From assembly GCA_030428885.1 (NCBI GenBank), contig JAUIEJ010000003.1, positions 310,001-374,000 on the forward strand: a stretch of DNA of 64,000 bases, given 5' to 3'. This DNA is from Gemmatimonadota bacterium (lineage in GTDB: Bacteria > Gemmatimonadota > Gemmatimonadetes > Longimicrobiales > Gaopeijiaceae). The translations under genes and the position numbers were made by a program. The notes beneath the pieces were generated by a model. It saw nothing but the letters and a program-made list of their open reading frames with translations, ran no database searches and had not been told where the DNA came from. This document shows, piece after piece, positions 18,965-27,441 of the stretch. Position 1 is the first letter of the stretch. The number at the start of each line of letters is the position of its first letter.

Positions 18965-19645
18965 TCAGCGGGCCACGAGGAGCCGCAGGCGGTCGCCCAC
19001 ATTCTCGGCCTCGTCGGCGACCCGCCCGAGCATGCGGATCAGTTCGTACCAGAAGACCACGGAGAGGGGACCCACGTCGTCTTCGTGATCGAAGAGCAGG
19101 TCCACCAATTCGGCCCCCTGGGCGTCGGTGACGGATTCCCGGACCGACACTTCGTCGATCATGACCAGGAGCTTCTCGGCCTCCTTTCCCCGGAAACCCA
19201 CTTCCACGAGTTCGTCGAGCTGCTCCACCAGGGCGCGGGCGTGGCCCACCACCTCCACCACTTCCAGCACGAAGACCCGGAGCGGGTCGGCCAGGGCCGG
19301 CACGAAGCGGAGCTTGCCCATACCCAGGAGCCCTGCCGCGTCCTGGGCGGCGTCGGCAACGGCGTCCTGGCTCGACAGCAGGTCCAGGAGGTCGCGACGG
19401 GCCACCGGGAGGAACAGGGTGGAGGGCAGCGCCGAGCGGATGGAGTTCTTGACCTCGTCGGCTTCGTGTTCGAGGCGAAAGACCTCGGCGCGGCGGGCCC
19501 GGGCCGCACCCGGGTCTGCGGCCTCCACCGCGTCCAGGAGCCCCGGGAGTTCGCCCACGCACCGCTCCACGATGCGCATGTGGTCCTGGAGGGGACCGAA
19601 GGGGGAGCGGGCGAAGAGGTTGGCCAGGGGGTTGGTCATCTTCAT
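18965..19645 (-). CDS. DUF47 / PhoU-like phosphate transport accessory protein
   Basis: 226 residues, all-helical, with the family opening NPLANLFARSPFGPLQDHMRIVERCV and the conserved charged helix RAEVFRLEHEADEVKNSIR (ExxxD metal-type motif). DUF47 proteins are distant PhoU relatives and are usually encoded beside pit genes, where they are thought to control or assist transport. ATG 19645 is chosen because upstream codons belong to the end of the neighbouring gene. It lies 25 nt after the P-loop/phosphatase gene and 37 nt before pit, which suggests one transcript. Confidence 0.88.
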   Translation of the reverse strand: MKMTNPLANLFARSPFGPLQDHMRIVERCVGELPGLLDAVEAADPGAARARRAEVFRLEHEADEVKNSIRSALPSTLFLPVARRDLLDLLSSQDAVADAAQDAAGLLGMGKLRFVPALADPLRVFVLEVVEVVGHARALVEQLDELVEVGFRGKEAEKLLVMIDEVSVRESVTDAQGAELVDLLFDHEDDVGPLSVVFWYELIRMLGRVADEAENVGDRLRLLVAR

Positions 19646-19670
19646 GGGAAAGTCGGCTCCGAAAGACGGA

Positions 19671-21707
19671 TCAGACCGGGGAGACGTCGGCGGGTGCGTG
19701 GGTGAACTCGGCCCGGGCCGGATAGACCAGGGGCACGAAGTCCTCCCCCGCCCGGACGAAGGCGGCCGCCCGGTCGGCACGGGCGGAATACACGAGGTGG
19801 TGGCGCTTGATGCCCCCGTGGGCGAACTGCACCGCATCCTGGTCGGGCCCCGGGTTGTGGGACACGATGGTGATGGCGGGCTTCTTCCGGCCCAGGGCCT
19901 TCTGCAGGGCCCGCACGTCCCGCTTGGTGTAGCCTCCGGGCCGGCGGGCCGACCGCACCCGCCCCCAGGTGATGGAGTGGCGCAAACGGGGTTCCTCGTG
20001 AATGTCGATGAGTTTGCGCCGGGACACGGTCCCGGTGGGAGGACCGGCGTGGCAGGCCACGAACCCGGCCCCGGTGGCGACGTACGGAAGAAGATCGTAG
20101 AAGCGCTTCATGCGTGCGAGGGCGTCGGGGCCCCGCTCCTGGACGATGCGGTTCTTCCAGCGTCGCCCCTGAGCAACCCCCCCCTTGGTGATCTCCGACG
20201 AAAAGGTCTCGTGGTTGCCGCGAAGATGGATGATCCGACCCGGGAGCGCGAGAATCAAGCGCACCACCACGTCGTGGGCCAGGAGCGACGCCGTCATGTC
20301 GCCCAGGTCGCCGTCTTCGGGGTGCACGACGTCGCCCAGGAGCACCAGGGCCGCCCGGCCCTCTTCCAGGGCGTCCAGCGTCCGGCCCTCCGAGAGGATC
20401 GTGACCAGGTTGTCGATGCGGGCGTGGAGGTCGCCCACCACCACGGGGACCACCGTGTCGGGCAGCTCCACCAGGCCGCCGGGCTCACCCCGTCGGTCCC
20501 GGGGGCGCCACTGGCTCCGCTCCAGGACGTCGATGGCCTGGTCCAATTCCCGGGCCGCCCGGTCCGGGGGCAGGTGGGGGGGCATCCCCTCGAGGATGGC
20601 CCGGAGTCGGGACACCCGGGCCGCCCGGTCGTCCTCCAGCCGGGTGGCGGCCTCCCCGTGGAGCGCACGGATCCGGGTGCCCGCCGGTGAGTCCAGGTCG
20701 CCCACCGTGAGCCAGTCCCCTTCGTGGACCACCTCCAGGCGGGCCGGAACGTCCTTGGGCATGCGAGGCGTGGGGAGCCCGACGGAGTCGGGCAAGCGGA
20801 CCAGGTCGCCGGGGAGCAGGCGCTGTGAGGGACCCGGTCCCAGGAGGTACGGCTCGGGGTCCAGGAGCCGCACGCCGTCGTCGCCGTCGGGGTGGAGTTC
20901 CAGCCGCTGGGTGTCGGACTGGATGGCCACGGGGAGGACCCGACGGGGCACCAGGGCCCGGCGACCGCGCAGTTCGATCTCCTCGAACCGGTCCAGAACC
21001 CGGTACCCGCTGGGGCTGATGATCCGCTTCACGTACGTGTGCAGGAGCGATCGCTCCCGGGCCCGCCCCTCTCCCCGGAGTTCCTTCTCCACGACGTCGG
21101 TGGAGGGAGCCTCGGCGAAGACCTTGGGTCGCCCCCCGAACTCGTCCCGCACGTACACGGGCAACCCCGCGAGGTGGAGGTGCCGCGCCACCCGCCAGCT
21201 CGCGTCGAGTTGAGCCCGCACCCGCTCCAGGCTCAGGCGTTCGTCCACCACGTGGCTGTGGCGGTCCGAACGGCGCATCCGGGCGTCGAAGACGCTCCCG
21301 GGGGGAGGGAGGAGGAAGTCGAAGACGTACTTCCTTCGCCAACGCCACGGATCCCGGGGGCCGCCGAGGGGAGGGAGCCGAATCCGCTCCAACTCCAGGA
21401 TCGGCGGCTCGTCACCGTCGAGCCACGCGTCCTCGAACACCGACAGGGCTCGGTTGAAGCCACGGAACGGAAGTCCCAGGTGGATCTGCCGGGGCCGGAA
21501 GGCCAACACCCGGGATCGCCACCAGTTGGGGCGGGTGACGTCGACGAACCCCTCCTCGGGCCACCCTCCGATGGCGCCCACCAGAGTGGTCTTTCCAACC
21601 CCCGGCGGGCCCGTCACCAGGAGCTGTCGAAACGATACGCCGGCAGGGAAGGGGATCCCCTTGATCGACTGGAGGTCCTCGACCTCCTCCAATGCGTAGC
21701 GATCCAC
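19671..21707 (-). CDS. P-loop / FHA-like / PPP-phosphatase fusion protein
   Basis: About 678 residues from a GTG at 21707. Residues 1 to about 200 hold a P-loop domain with Walker A GPPGVGKTT at 33-41. Residues about 268-350 look FHA-like: YLLGPGP, later VPARLEVVHEGDWLTVGDLDSPAGTR, like the FHA HA-I...D-L-S-x-N-G-T pattern, but divergent. Residues 425-678 form a PPP-type metallophosphatase: GDLHARIDN (425), GDVVHPEDGD (458), RGNHE (about 496), CHAG (about 552), SHNPG (about 616). It may both bind NTP and hydrolyse phosphoesters, like a polynucleotide kinase-phosphatase or a signalling phosphatase. It leads the DUF47-pit cluster. The start is uncertain because the frame is open further upstream. 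Confidence 0.75.
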   Translation of the reverse strand: MDRYALEEVEDLQSIKGIPFPAGVSFRQLLVTGPPGVGKTTLVGAIGGWPEEGFVDVTRPNWWRSRVLAFRPRQIHLGLPFRGFNRALSVFEDAWLDGDEPPILELERIRLPPLGGPRDPWRWRRKYVFDFLLPPPGSVFDARMRRSDRHSHVVDERLSLERVRAQLDASWRVARHLHLAGLPVYVRDEFGGRPKVFAEAPSTDVVEKELRGEGRARERSLLHTYVKRIISPSGYRVLDRFEEIELRGRRALVPRRVLPVAIQSDTQRLELHPDGDDGVRLLDPEPYLLGPGPSQRLLPGDLVRLPDSVGLPTPRMPKDVPARLEVVHEGDWLTVGDLDSPAGTRIRALHGEAATRLEDDRAARVSRLRAILEGMPPHLPPDRAARELDQAIDVLERSQWRPRDRRGEPGGLVELPDTVVPVVVGDLHARIDNLVTILSEGRTLDALEEGRAALVLLGDVVHPEDGDLGDMTASLLAHDVVVRLILALPGRIIHLRGNHETFSSEITKGGVAQGRRWKNRIVQERGPDALARMKRFYDLLPYVATGAGFVACHAGPPTGTVSRRKLIDIHEEPRLRHSITWGRVRSARRPGGYTKRDVRALQKALGRKKPAITIVSHNPGPDQDAVQFAHGGIKRHHLVYSARADRAAAFVRAGEDFVPLVYPARAEFTHAPADVSPV

Positions 21708-21798
21708 CCGGCGCGGGCTCCGATCCAGGGACGATGCGGCGGCACGGAAACGTAGCCGGGAGCCGGGTGGCCCACCACCGGCATGCTCCCCCCGGGGC

Positions 21799-21828
21799 TT
21801 GTCCGCCTCGGCCGTTCCGGCGTATCGT
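21799..21828 (+). promoter_or_regulatory. Candidate promoter for the GT-C gene
   Basis: TTGTCC at 21799-21804 and TATCGT at 21823-21828 are separated by 18 nt. They sit in the 172-nt gap between the divergent phosphatase-fusion gene and the glycosyltransferase. The -10 box lies about 52 nt before the GTG at 21880. Confidence 0.4.
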
Positions 21829-21879
21829 CCCGGCTGCCGCGGTCGCTCCCCCCTCTCCCCCTTCCTGCACCCCAGGCCG

Positions 21880-23706
21880 GTGACGCGCACCCGACCCGAC
21901 CCCGTCGTCCTGGCCGCCCTGGTGGTGCTCCTGATCGGGCTGGCGGTGCGGTTCGTCCACCTGGGCTCGGATGCCACGAACCCCCTCTGGTCGGGGTGGC
22001 TCGGAGACGAGGGACGCTGGACCGAGATCGCCCACGAGGGCGTGGGGTTCGGCACGGTGGAGATCGAGACCGAGCTGACCCTCTCCCACCTCCTGCTGGC
22101 ACCCGTCTTCCAGGCCTCGGCCGCCGTCAGCCGGGCGGCCCTGGGCCCGGGCCTGGTGCCCATGCGACTGGTGAGCGCCGTGGCGGGGGTGGTGATCCTG
22201 GTGTTGGCGGGCGTGTTGTTGTCCAGGGGACTCGGCCGACCCTCGGCCCTGCTGGGGGTGGCCCTCCTGGCCGTGCATCCCGAGTTGGTCTACTTCAGCC
22301 GGGTGGCCATTCCCGAGATGCCGGCCCTGGCGTTCCAGTTCGCGGCGGTGGTGGTGCTGGTGTCGGGACCGACGGGGGCGGCCCGGGGGTTCGTGGCCGG
22401 GCTCCTCTTCGCCCTCGCCGCCGGCTTCAAGGGCACGGTGCTTCCCGTGCTCCCGGCCTTCCTGGCGGTGATCTGGTTCACCGCCGACCCGGATCGTCGG
22501 GCCGACGCGGTCCGGGCCGTGGGCGCGTTTCTCGCCGCCGTCCTCCTGTCGGCGGCCGTCCCGATCCTGGGGCTCTTCGTGGCCGGGTTCGGCGGGTCGC
22601 TCCTGGGCGGAGGCGGCGGCATGGGCGACCTCTTCGACTTCCTGGCCGGCGATACCCCGTACGGGATGTTGGCCACCCTCCACGACGGGGCCCACACGGT
22701 ATCGGTGAACCTGCTCCTGGCCCTGGTGTGGGTGCCGGCGATCCTGGCCTTCGGACCGTCGGCCGGACCCCGGTCCCCGGCTCGGAGGGCGCTCATGGCG
22801 GCCGCCCTGTGGGGCGCCGGCTGGATCGCGGTCTGGATGTGGCTCGACTATTTCCCCGCCCGGTACCTGGTCCACATCCACCTCCCCCTGATCCTCGTCC
22901 TGGTCCTGGCCGGAGCCGAGGTGGGGCGGGATCCGGCGGCGCGGCTCCCCTGGACCCTCGGGGGGATCGTACGGATGGGCCTCTTCGTGGTTCTGGCCCT
23001 CCCCCTGGCGTTCGCCCTGGGCCCGGCGTTGGCCAACGTCCTGGACACCGTGGGACTCCGTTTCGACCGGTTCCGCCACCACCTCGTCCTGGGGGTGGCC
23101 CTGGCGGGGGTCCTGGGCGTGATCACGAGTCGCATGGACGAACGCCGCGCCGTGTCGGCCCTCACCGTGCTTCCCGGCGCCCTGACCCTGATCTGGTGGC
23201 TAGCCCGCCACACGCCGTGGGTCCCCGACGGGTTCTGGCAACTCGACGGAGCGGTGGGCGCGCTGCGATGGGGGGCGATGCTCGGGGGGGCCGCCCTGGC
23301 GTTCCGCTGGCTGAGCCGGGGCGGGCTGCCCCTCCGCCGCCTGGCCGTGGTCCTGGCCGTGGCGTGGGCGGCCGAGGACGTGGATCAGCGCCGGAGTCCC
23401 ACGTACGTCATGCGGGAGGTGGGGGACTACCTCGACGAGCGGTACGACGAGGGAGAACGGCTCGGGACCATCTACGCGGCGTCGGTATTCCTGGAGACCC
23501 GTCTGGCCTGGATCGAACCTCCCGACGAAGACGACCCTCCGGCGGGACTGCTGGTCTTCTGGGGGTACGACGAGGACGTGGACGTGACCGGGTACACGCT
23601 GGTCCGGGAATTCCCCCTGGAGCTGGGGGACGACTTCCTCTTCTACCACGAATTCCACGAGCCACCGTCGCTGCGGCTCTATGAACCCTCCGGCTCGGCG
23701 CCGTAG
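21880..23706 (+). CDS. GT-C family membrane glycosyltransferase (ArnT/PMT-like)
   Basis: 608 residues with roughly a dozen membrane helices. The family uses polyprenyl-phosphate sugars on the outer face of the membrane. The catalytic acidic loop after helix 1 is LWSGWLGDEGRWTEIA (DE-type motif), and AVHPELVYFSRVAIPEMPALAFQ is the typical conserved luminal segment. A soluble C-terminal tail of about 100 residues (RRSPTYVMREVGDYLDERYDEG) is present. The frame is open to 21799, but GTG 21880 puts the first helix at the right distance. Acceptor and sugar are unknown. Confidence 0.85.
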   Translation: MTRTRPDPVVLAALVVLLIGLAVRFVHLGSDATNPLWSGWLGDEGRWTEIAHEGVGFGTVEIETELTLSHLLLAPVFQASAAVSRAALGPGLVPMRLVSAVAGVVILVLAGVLLSRGLGRPSALLGVALLAVHPELVYFSRVAIPEMPALAFQFAAVVVLVSGPTGAARGFVAGLLFALAAGFKGTVLPVLPAFLAVIWFTADPDRRADAVRAVGAFLAAVLLSAAVPILGLFVAGFGGSLLGGGGGMGDLFDFLAGDTPYGMLATLHDGAHTVSVNLLLALVWVPAILAFGPSAGPRSPARRALMAAALWGAGWIAVWMWLDYFPARYLVHIHLPLILVLVLAGAEVGRDPAARLPWTLGGIVRMGLFVVLALPLAFALGPALANVLDTVGLRFDRFRHHLVLGVALAGVLGVITSRMDERRAVSALTVLPGALTLIWWLARHTPWVPDGFWQLDGAVGALRWGAMLGGAALAFRWLSRGGLPLRRLAVVLAVAWAAEDVDQRRSPTYVMREVGDYLDERYDEGERLGTIYAASVFLETRLAWIEPPDEDDPPAGLLVFWGYDEDVDVTGYTLVREFPLELGDDFLFYHEFHEPPSLRLYEPSGSAP

Positions 23707-23712
23707 GGCGGA

Positions 23713-24021
23713 TCAGCCCGGAAAGCCCCTCACGAGCCGGTTGTAGATCGTCCCCACGCCCCGTCCACCGATGTACCCGATGACGAAGCCGTAGACGAAT
23801 CCCACCAGGCTTCCGAAAAAGGTGACCGAGTACCCCGGGAGGTAGTACCGCAACTGGGAGAGGGTGCCCCCCACTTCCGTTCCCGGGGCCGGGCCGGCCA
23901 TGAGAAGGATGTTGGTGGCGGCGAACAGGCCCAGGCCCAGGAAGAGGGCGCCCGCGATGCCCCACGCCCGGGCGTTGAGGCGGGCGACGGCTCGACGGAG
24001 TTCGGCTTCCGTGGTGGTCAT
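23713..24021 (-). CDS. Small membrane protein, paralog of the preceding gene
   Basis: 102 residues with about three hydrophobic helices. A short charged N-terminus (TEAELRRAVARLNARA) precedes AGALFLGLGLFAATNILLM. The central loop YYLPGYSVTFFGSLVGFVYG closely matches the neighbouring protein's HYFLPGHEVTWFGAVKGAVG, and both end in a charged helix (IYNRLVR). The pair looks like a duplication. Last gene of a four-gene operon with an FAD oxidoreductase and a GT2; gap to the previous gene 9 nt. I know no named domain for it. Confidence 0.75.
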   Translation of the reverse strand: MTTTEAELRRAVARLNARAWGIAGALFLGLGLFAATNILLMAGPAPGTEVGGTLSQLRYYLPGYSVTFFGSLVGFVYGFVIGYIGGRGVGTIYNRLVRGFPG

Positions 24022-24030
24022 GAGGTACGC

Positions 24031-24405
24031 CTAGATGTGGTCGAGGAAGTCGTGGGTCTGGGCGAGCTCGGCCCGGGTCCGGGCGATCCAGACGCTCGCC
24101 GCCAGAACGAAATTGCGGCAGAAGGCGAGAAACCAGGCGCCGACGAACGCGGCGAAGCCGGCTCCCACCGCGCCCTTCACGGCCCCGAACCAGGTGACCT
24201 CGTGGCCCGGAAGGAAGTAGTGCAGCAGGAAGATGATCTCGGGAGGATCGGCGCGAAGCACGCTGACGGCCGTCACCAGGAAGACGGCCAACCCCACCAT
24301 CACCCCCACGGCGACGCCCAGGGCGCGCTTGTGGATGGGCGCGAAGGCGAGGGCCAACTCGTCGGCGAGTCCCTCTCCGACCGGTCTCGACGGGCTCATG
24401 TTCAT
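24031..24405 (-). CDS. Small membrane protein, paralog of the following gene
   Basis: 124 residues: a charged N-terminus (PVGEGLADELALAFAPIHKRA), a helix (GVAVGVMVGLAVFLVTAVSVL), the conserved loop LLHYFLPGHEVTWFGAVKGA, another helix (FAAFVGAWFLAFCRNFVLAA), and a charged tail ending AQTHDFLDHI. Start ATG 24405 has a good AGGAGA site and overlaps the GT2 stop by 4 nt; ATG 24399 is two codons further in. Function unknown. Its place suggests a partner of the glycosyltransferase or a lipid-linked glycan step. Confidence 0.78.
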   Translation of the reverse strand: MNMSPSRPVGEGLADELALAFAPIHKRALGVAVGVMVGLAVFLVTAVSVLRADPPEIIFLLHYFLPGHEVTWFGAVKGAVGAGFAAFVGAWFLAFCRNFVLAASVWIARTRAELAQTHDFLDHI

Positions 24406-25532
24406 CGTCTCTCCTGAGACGGGGCGAAATCGTGTTCTCCCGACGGAACCGGGGGGGCTTCGGGCAACGTAGAAGGGAGGCTCGCCGGTGTCACGCCCGA
24501 CAGCCGCCCGGGCCCCCGGACCACGTGCCCCATCACGCCCCCCACCACGCTCAGTCCCGATACGAAGTGGAAGAGCAGGTTCAGGGGCACGACCCGCGCC
24601 GCGAATCCCCACCCCCGCAGACCGGCGAACCACCGGAAGAGTTCGGCGTTGGAGACGGCCACGGCGGCCAGGGGGACCAGCGCCGACCCGGCGATCCACG
24701 GGTTGAGGAGAACCACGCCCAGCGCCAGGAGCAGGCAGGCCAGTCCCACGCCCGCAACCCGGGCCCGGTCGGCTCCCCCCACGTTGAGGGAGCTGCGCCG
24801 GGGGCGCTCCAGGAGGAGCCGCATCCAGGGAATGCCCCGATCCAGGAGATCGGTCCGGACCATGCCCCCGAAGCGCCACGTCTTCAGATGGGTCGCTTCG
24901 ATGGTGGGATCCAGCACGATGGTCCAGCCGGCGTCCCGGAATCGGTAGCCGAGCTCGATGTCCTCGATCTGGGGGCGCGGGTAGCGCACCGTGTCGAATC
25001 CGCCGAGTTCGAGAAACGGGGCCCGGCGAACCGCTCCGCACCCCGCCCAGAAGGTCTCGGCTTCTCCCGCGCCCAGGAGGTGGACCCAGCGGTGGTACAG
25101 ATTGCGGTACTGGGACAGGAACCCCGCGTCCGCCGGGTGTTCGTCGTAGGCGCCGAAGGCGGCGCCCACCTCGGGTCGGCTGGCGAAGAGGTCCCGGAAC
25201 CGTCGAAGGGCATCGGGATGGACGCACACGTCGGCGTCCACGAAGACCAGCACGTCGCCGGTGGCCGTGGAGGCGCCCAGATTGCGGGCGGCTCCAGGCC
25301 CTTTCGGGCCCCCGGGCACCGTCACGACCCGGTGGCCCCGGGCCTGGGCGAGGTCGGCGGTGCCGTCCGTGCTTCCGTCGTCCACCACCACCACCTCGAA
25401 TTGGGTCGCGGGGAGGTCCGACGCCTCCACGGCGTCCAGGGCCCGTTCGATCATCCCGATCCCGTTCAGCACGGGCATGAGGACCGTCAGCCGCGGCTCC
25501 AGGGTGCGGGCGGAGACGTCAGGCGTCGGCAT
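24402..25532 (-). CDS. Family 2 glycosyltransferase with C-terminal membrane helices
   Basis: 376 residues. The GT-A domain shows LTVLMPVLNG, VVVVDDGSTDGTADLA (nucleotide binding), VFVDADVCVHPDAL (DxD metal site), and the catalytic acids in RPQIEDIELGYRFRDAGW. After about residue 245 there are three hydrophobic segments (ACLLLALGVVLLNPWIAG and others), so the enzyme is membrane-anchored and probably acts on a lipid-linked acceptor. It overlaps the FAD oxidoreductase gene by 14 nt and the next small gene by 4 nt, a sign of strong translational coupling. Confidence 0.9.
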   Translation of the reverse strand: MPTPDVSARTLEPRLTVLMPVLNGIGMIERALDAVEASDLPATQFEVVVVDDGSTDGTADLAQARGHRVVTVPGGPKGPGAARNLGASTATGDVLVFVDADVCVHPDALRRFRDLFASRPEVGAAFGAYDEHPADAGFLSQYRNLYHRWVHLLGAGEAETFWAGCGAVRRAPFLELGGFDTVRYPRPQIEDIELGYRFRDAGWTIVLDPTIEATHLKTWRFGGMVRTDLLDRGIPWMRLLLERPRRSSLNVGGADRARVAGVGLACLLLALGVVLLNPWIAGSALVPLAAVAVSNAELFRWFAGLRGWGFAARVVPLNLLFHFVSGLSVVGGVMGHVVRGPGRLSGVTPASLPSTLPEAPPVPSGEHDFAPSQERR

Positions 25533-27081
25533 TGGCCGCGTGGGCCTCCGCCGGTCGCCTCTCCGCTTCCGACGTGGATTCCGTGTCCGGCGACTCGTCC
25601 CGGGGGGCTTCGAGCCGCTGCTCCTCGTGATACTCGAAGTCGGTGTTCACCGCCCAGAGGTCGTGGTCGGCCCCCTCCATGTTCCATAGGGCCATCATGG
25701 CGGTGAGCATGGAGTGGTCGGCGTTGTTGTACTTGTGCATTCCGTTCCGACCCACGGTGTGGAGATTGGGGATCGGGTCGATGAACGAGCGGATGCCGTC
25801 CACGCACTCGCCGTAGATGCCGTCGTAGATGGGGTAGGCCTTGGGCATGCGGATCACCGCCCCGTCCTGCACCCGGGCATCTCCCGCCACGCCCAACTGG
25901 GCCAGCTCCCGGGTCGCCCGGGCCACCAGTTCCTCGTCGGACGAAGTCCACAGGCCGTCGCCCTCGAAGCAGAAGTACTCCAGGCCCAGGCAGGTCTTGC
26001 CGGGCTCGGGCACCATGGCCTGGCTCCAGTTGTTGAAGTTCTGGATCCGGCCGACCTTCACCCCCGGCGTGTGGACGTAGATCCAGTTGTCGGGGAAGAG
26101 GTCTTCGCCCTCGAGGATCAGGGCCACCACCAGGAAGTCCCGATAGCGCAGCCCGTCGGCGGCCTTGAGCACGTCGGCGGGCGGGCTCGGTTCGAACGAC
26201 CGGGCCAGGGTCCGGAGCGGCATGGTGGAAATGACGTGATCGCACTCCACGACCTTCTCCCCCTCGGGCGAGCGGACCCGCACCCGGGTCACCTCACCGT
26301 CCTCCACCTCCAGGCCCTCCACGTAGTGCTCCAGGTGCACCTCGCCGCCCATGCTCCGGATCTTCTCGGCACAGGTCTCCCACATCTGTCCGGGCCCCAG
26401 GCGCGGGTACTGGAACTCGTTGATGAGGGTCTTGATCTTGGTGGAGCGCTTGTTCAGCGACGCGGCCGAGAGGATGGCCCGGGCCAGGGACAGCCCCTTG
26501 ATGCGCTGCGCCGCCCACTCGGCCCGGATCTCGGTGCACGGGATGCCCCACACCTTCTCGGTGTAGGTCTTGAAGAAGATCTCGTAGAGGCGCTTTCCGA
26601 ACCGGTTCGTGACCCACTGCTCGAAGTTCTCCTCCTCGGGATACGGCCGGAAGTGCCACCAGAGGTAGCTGAGAATGATCCCGATGGAGTTGAACAGGCC
26701 CAGGCCGAAGAGGGCGTTGGCGGGCTTGAGGGGGTAGTTGAAGTACTTGCCCCGGTAGTGGATCCGGGAGAGGCGCGGCACCGAGATGAACTCGTCGCCG
26801 AGGATCTCGAGCCAGAGGGCCTCCACCGGCTCGATCTTGGTGAAGAAGCGATGCCCCCCGATGTCGAATCGGTAGCCGTTGTACTGGGCCGTCTGGGAGA
26901 TGCCGCCCAGGATGTCGTCGCCTTCGAAGACGGTCACCCCGTAGCCGCGCTGAGCCAGGAGGTAGGCTGAGGTGAGGCCGGCAGGGCCCCCGCCCACCAC
27001 TACGATGTGATCACCCTCCTCCAGACGCCGGACACGGCGGGGCGAGGCGGTGGAGTATCGAGGGGACTGGGAAGCGGCCAT
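25519..27081 (-). CDS. FAD-dependent oxidoreductase, UDP-galactopyranose mutase / protoporphyrinogen oxidase-like
   Basis: 520 residues. The dinucleotide-binding motif VVVGGGPAGLTSAYLLAQRG begins near residue 26, followed by DILGGISQTAQYNGYRFDIG and GGHRFFTK. Such amine-oxidase-fold proteins include UDP-galactopyranose mutase and desaturases and are often encoded beside glycosyltransferases. The C-terminal FAD contact is in NLHTVGRNGMHKYNNADHSM. The acidic tail of about 35 residues is probably disordered. ATG 27081 is chosen because codons upstream run into the promoter region. It is first of four genes, so a sugar-nucleotide or lipid-linked sugar reaction is likely. Confidence 0.85.
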   Translation of the reverse strand: MAASQSPRYSTASPRRVRRLEEGDHIVVVGGGPAGLTSAYLLAQRGYGVTVFEGDDILGGISQTAQYNGYRFDIGGHRFFTKIEPVEALWLEILGDEFISVPRLSRIHYRGKYFNYPLKPANALFGLGLFNSIGIILSYLWWHFRPYPEEENFEQWVTNRFGKRLYEIFFKTYTEKVWGIPCTEIRAEWAAQRIKGLSLARAILSAASLNKRSTKIKTLINEFQYPRLGPGQMWETCAEKIRSMGGEVHLEHYVEGLEVEDGEVTRVRVRSPEGEKVVECDHVISTMPLRTLARSFEPSPPADVLKAADGLRYRDFLVVALILEGEDLFPDNWIYVHTPGVKVGRIQNFNNWSQAMVPEPGKTCLGLEYFCFEGDGLWTSSDEELVARATRELAQLGVAGDARVQDGAVIRMPKAYPIYDGIYGECVDGIRSFIDPIPNLHTVGRNGMHKYNNADHSMLTAMMALWNMEGADHDLWAVNTDFEYHEEQRLEAPRDESPDTESTSEAERRPAEAHAANADA

Positions 27082-27441
27082 CAGTGGGCGGGGCGAGGGG
27101 AAGGGCGGGCGTGCGCACCTCTTGATCCATGGTCGGCGCTCTCGCCGGAATCTGCAGGGGTGGCGCAGGTGCCGGTACCCCACTCTGGGGTCGGGGCCCC
27201 GGGTGTGGCCAGTGCGCCACGGGTTTGGGGCCCCCTGTTGCACGTTCGCGACAAGCGTCGGGGCGACGGGTGGCCGGGGCGTCCGGTGCCCGTGGGACGG
27301 GCGGTAGACAGACGTGGACGCCTCAGATCATCGGGAGTACCGCGCATGGACACCGCTCCTCGGGAGAAATGGACCCGTCCTCGTGGCAGGAGGCGTGCCA
27401 GCCTACATTGGCCGTTTCTTTTCCCCGATCCGAGGCTGCCC
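27082..27441. other. 360-nt divergent regulatory region, no gene
   Basis: It lies between the start of the minus-strand glycan operon and the start of the D-aminoacylase-like lipoprotein. No coding frame here has support. The only motif I find is a near-palindromic GG-N10-GC site at 27384-27400, listed separately. Two short hairpins are also present (CCCCA-CTC-TGGGG near 27180). Confidence 0.5.
27384..27399 (+). promoter_or_regulatory. Candidate sigma-54 promoter before the D-aminoacylase-like gene
   Basis: TGGCAGGAGGCGTGCC has the invariant GG (27385-27386) and GC (27397-27398) exactly 10 nt apart, with TGGCA at -24 and TGC at -12. A transcript start near 27410 leaves a leader of about 32 nt to ATG 27442. 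It matches the site at 37978-37993 in 13 of 16 bases. The site is also an inverted repeat, so it could read in either direction or be a protein-binding site. Confidence 0.45.
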
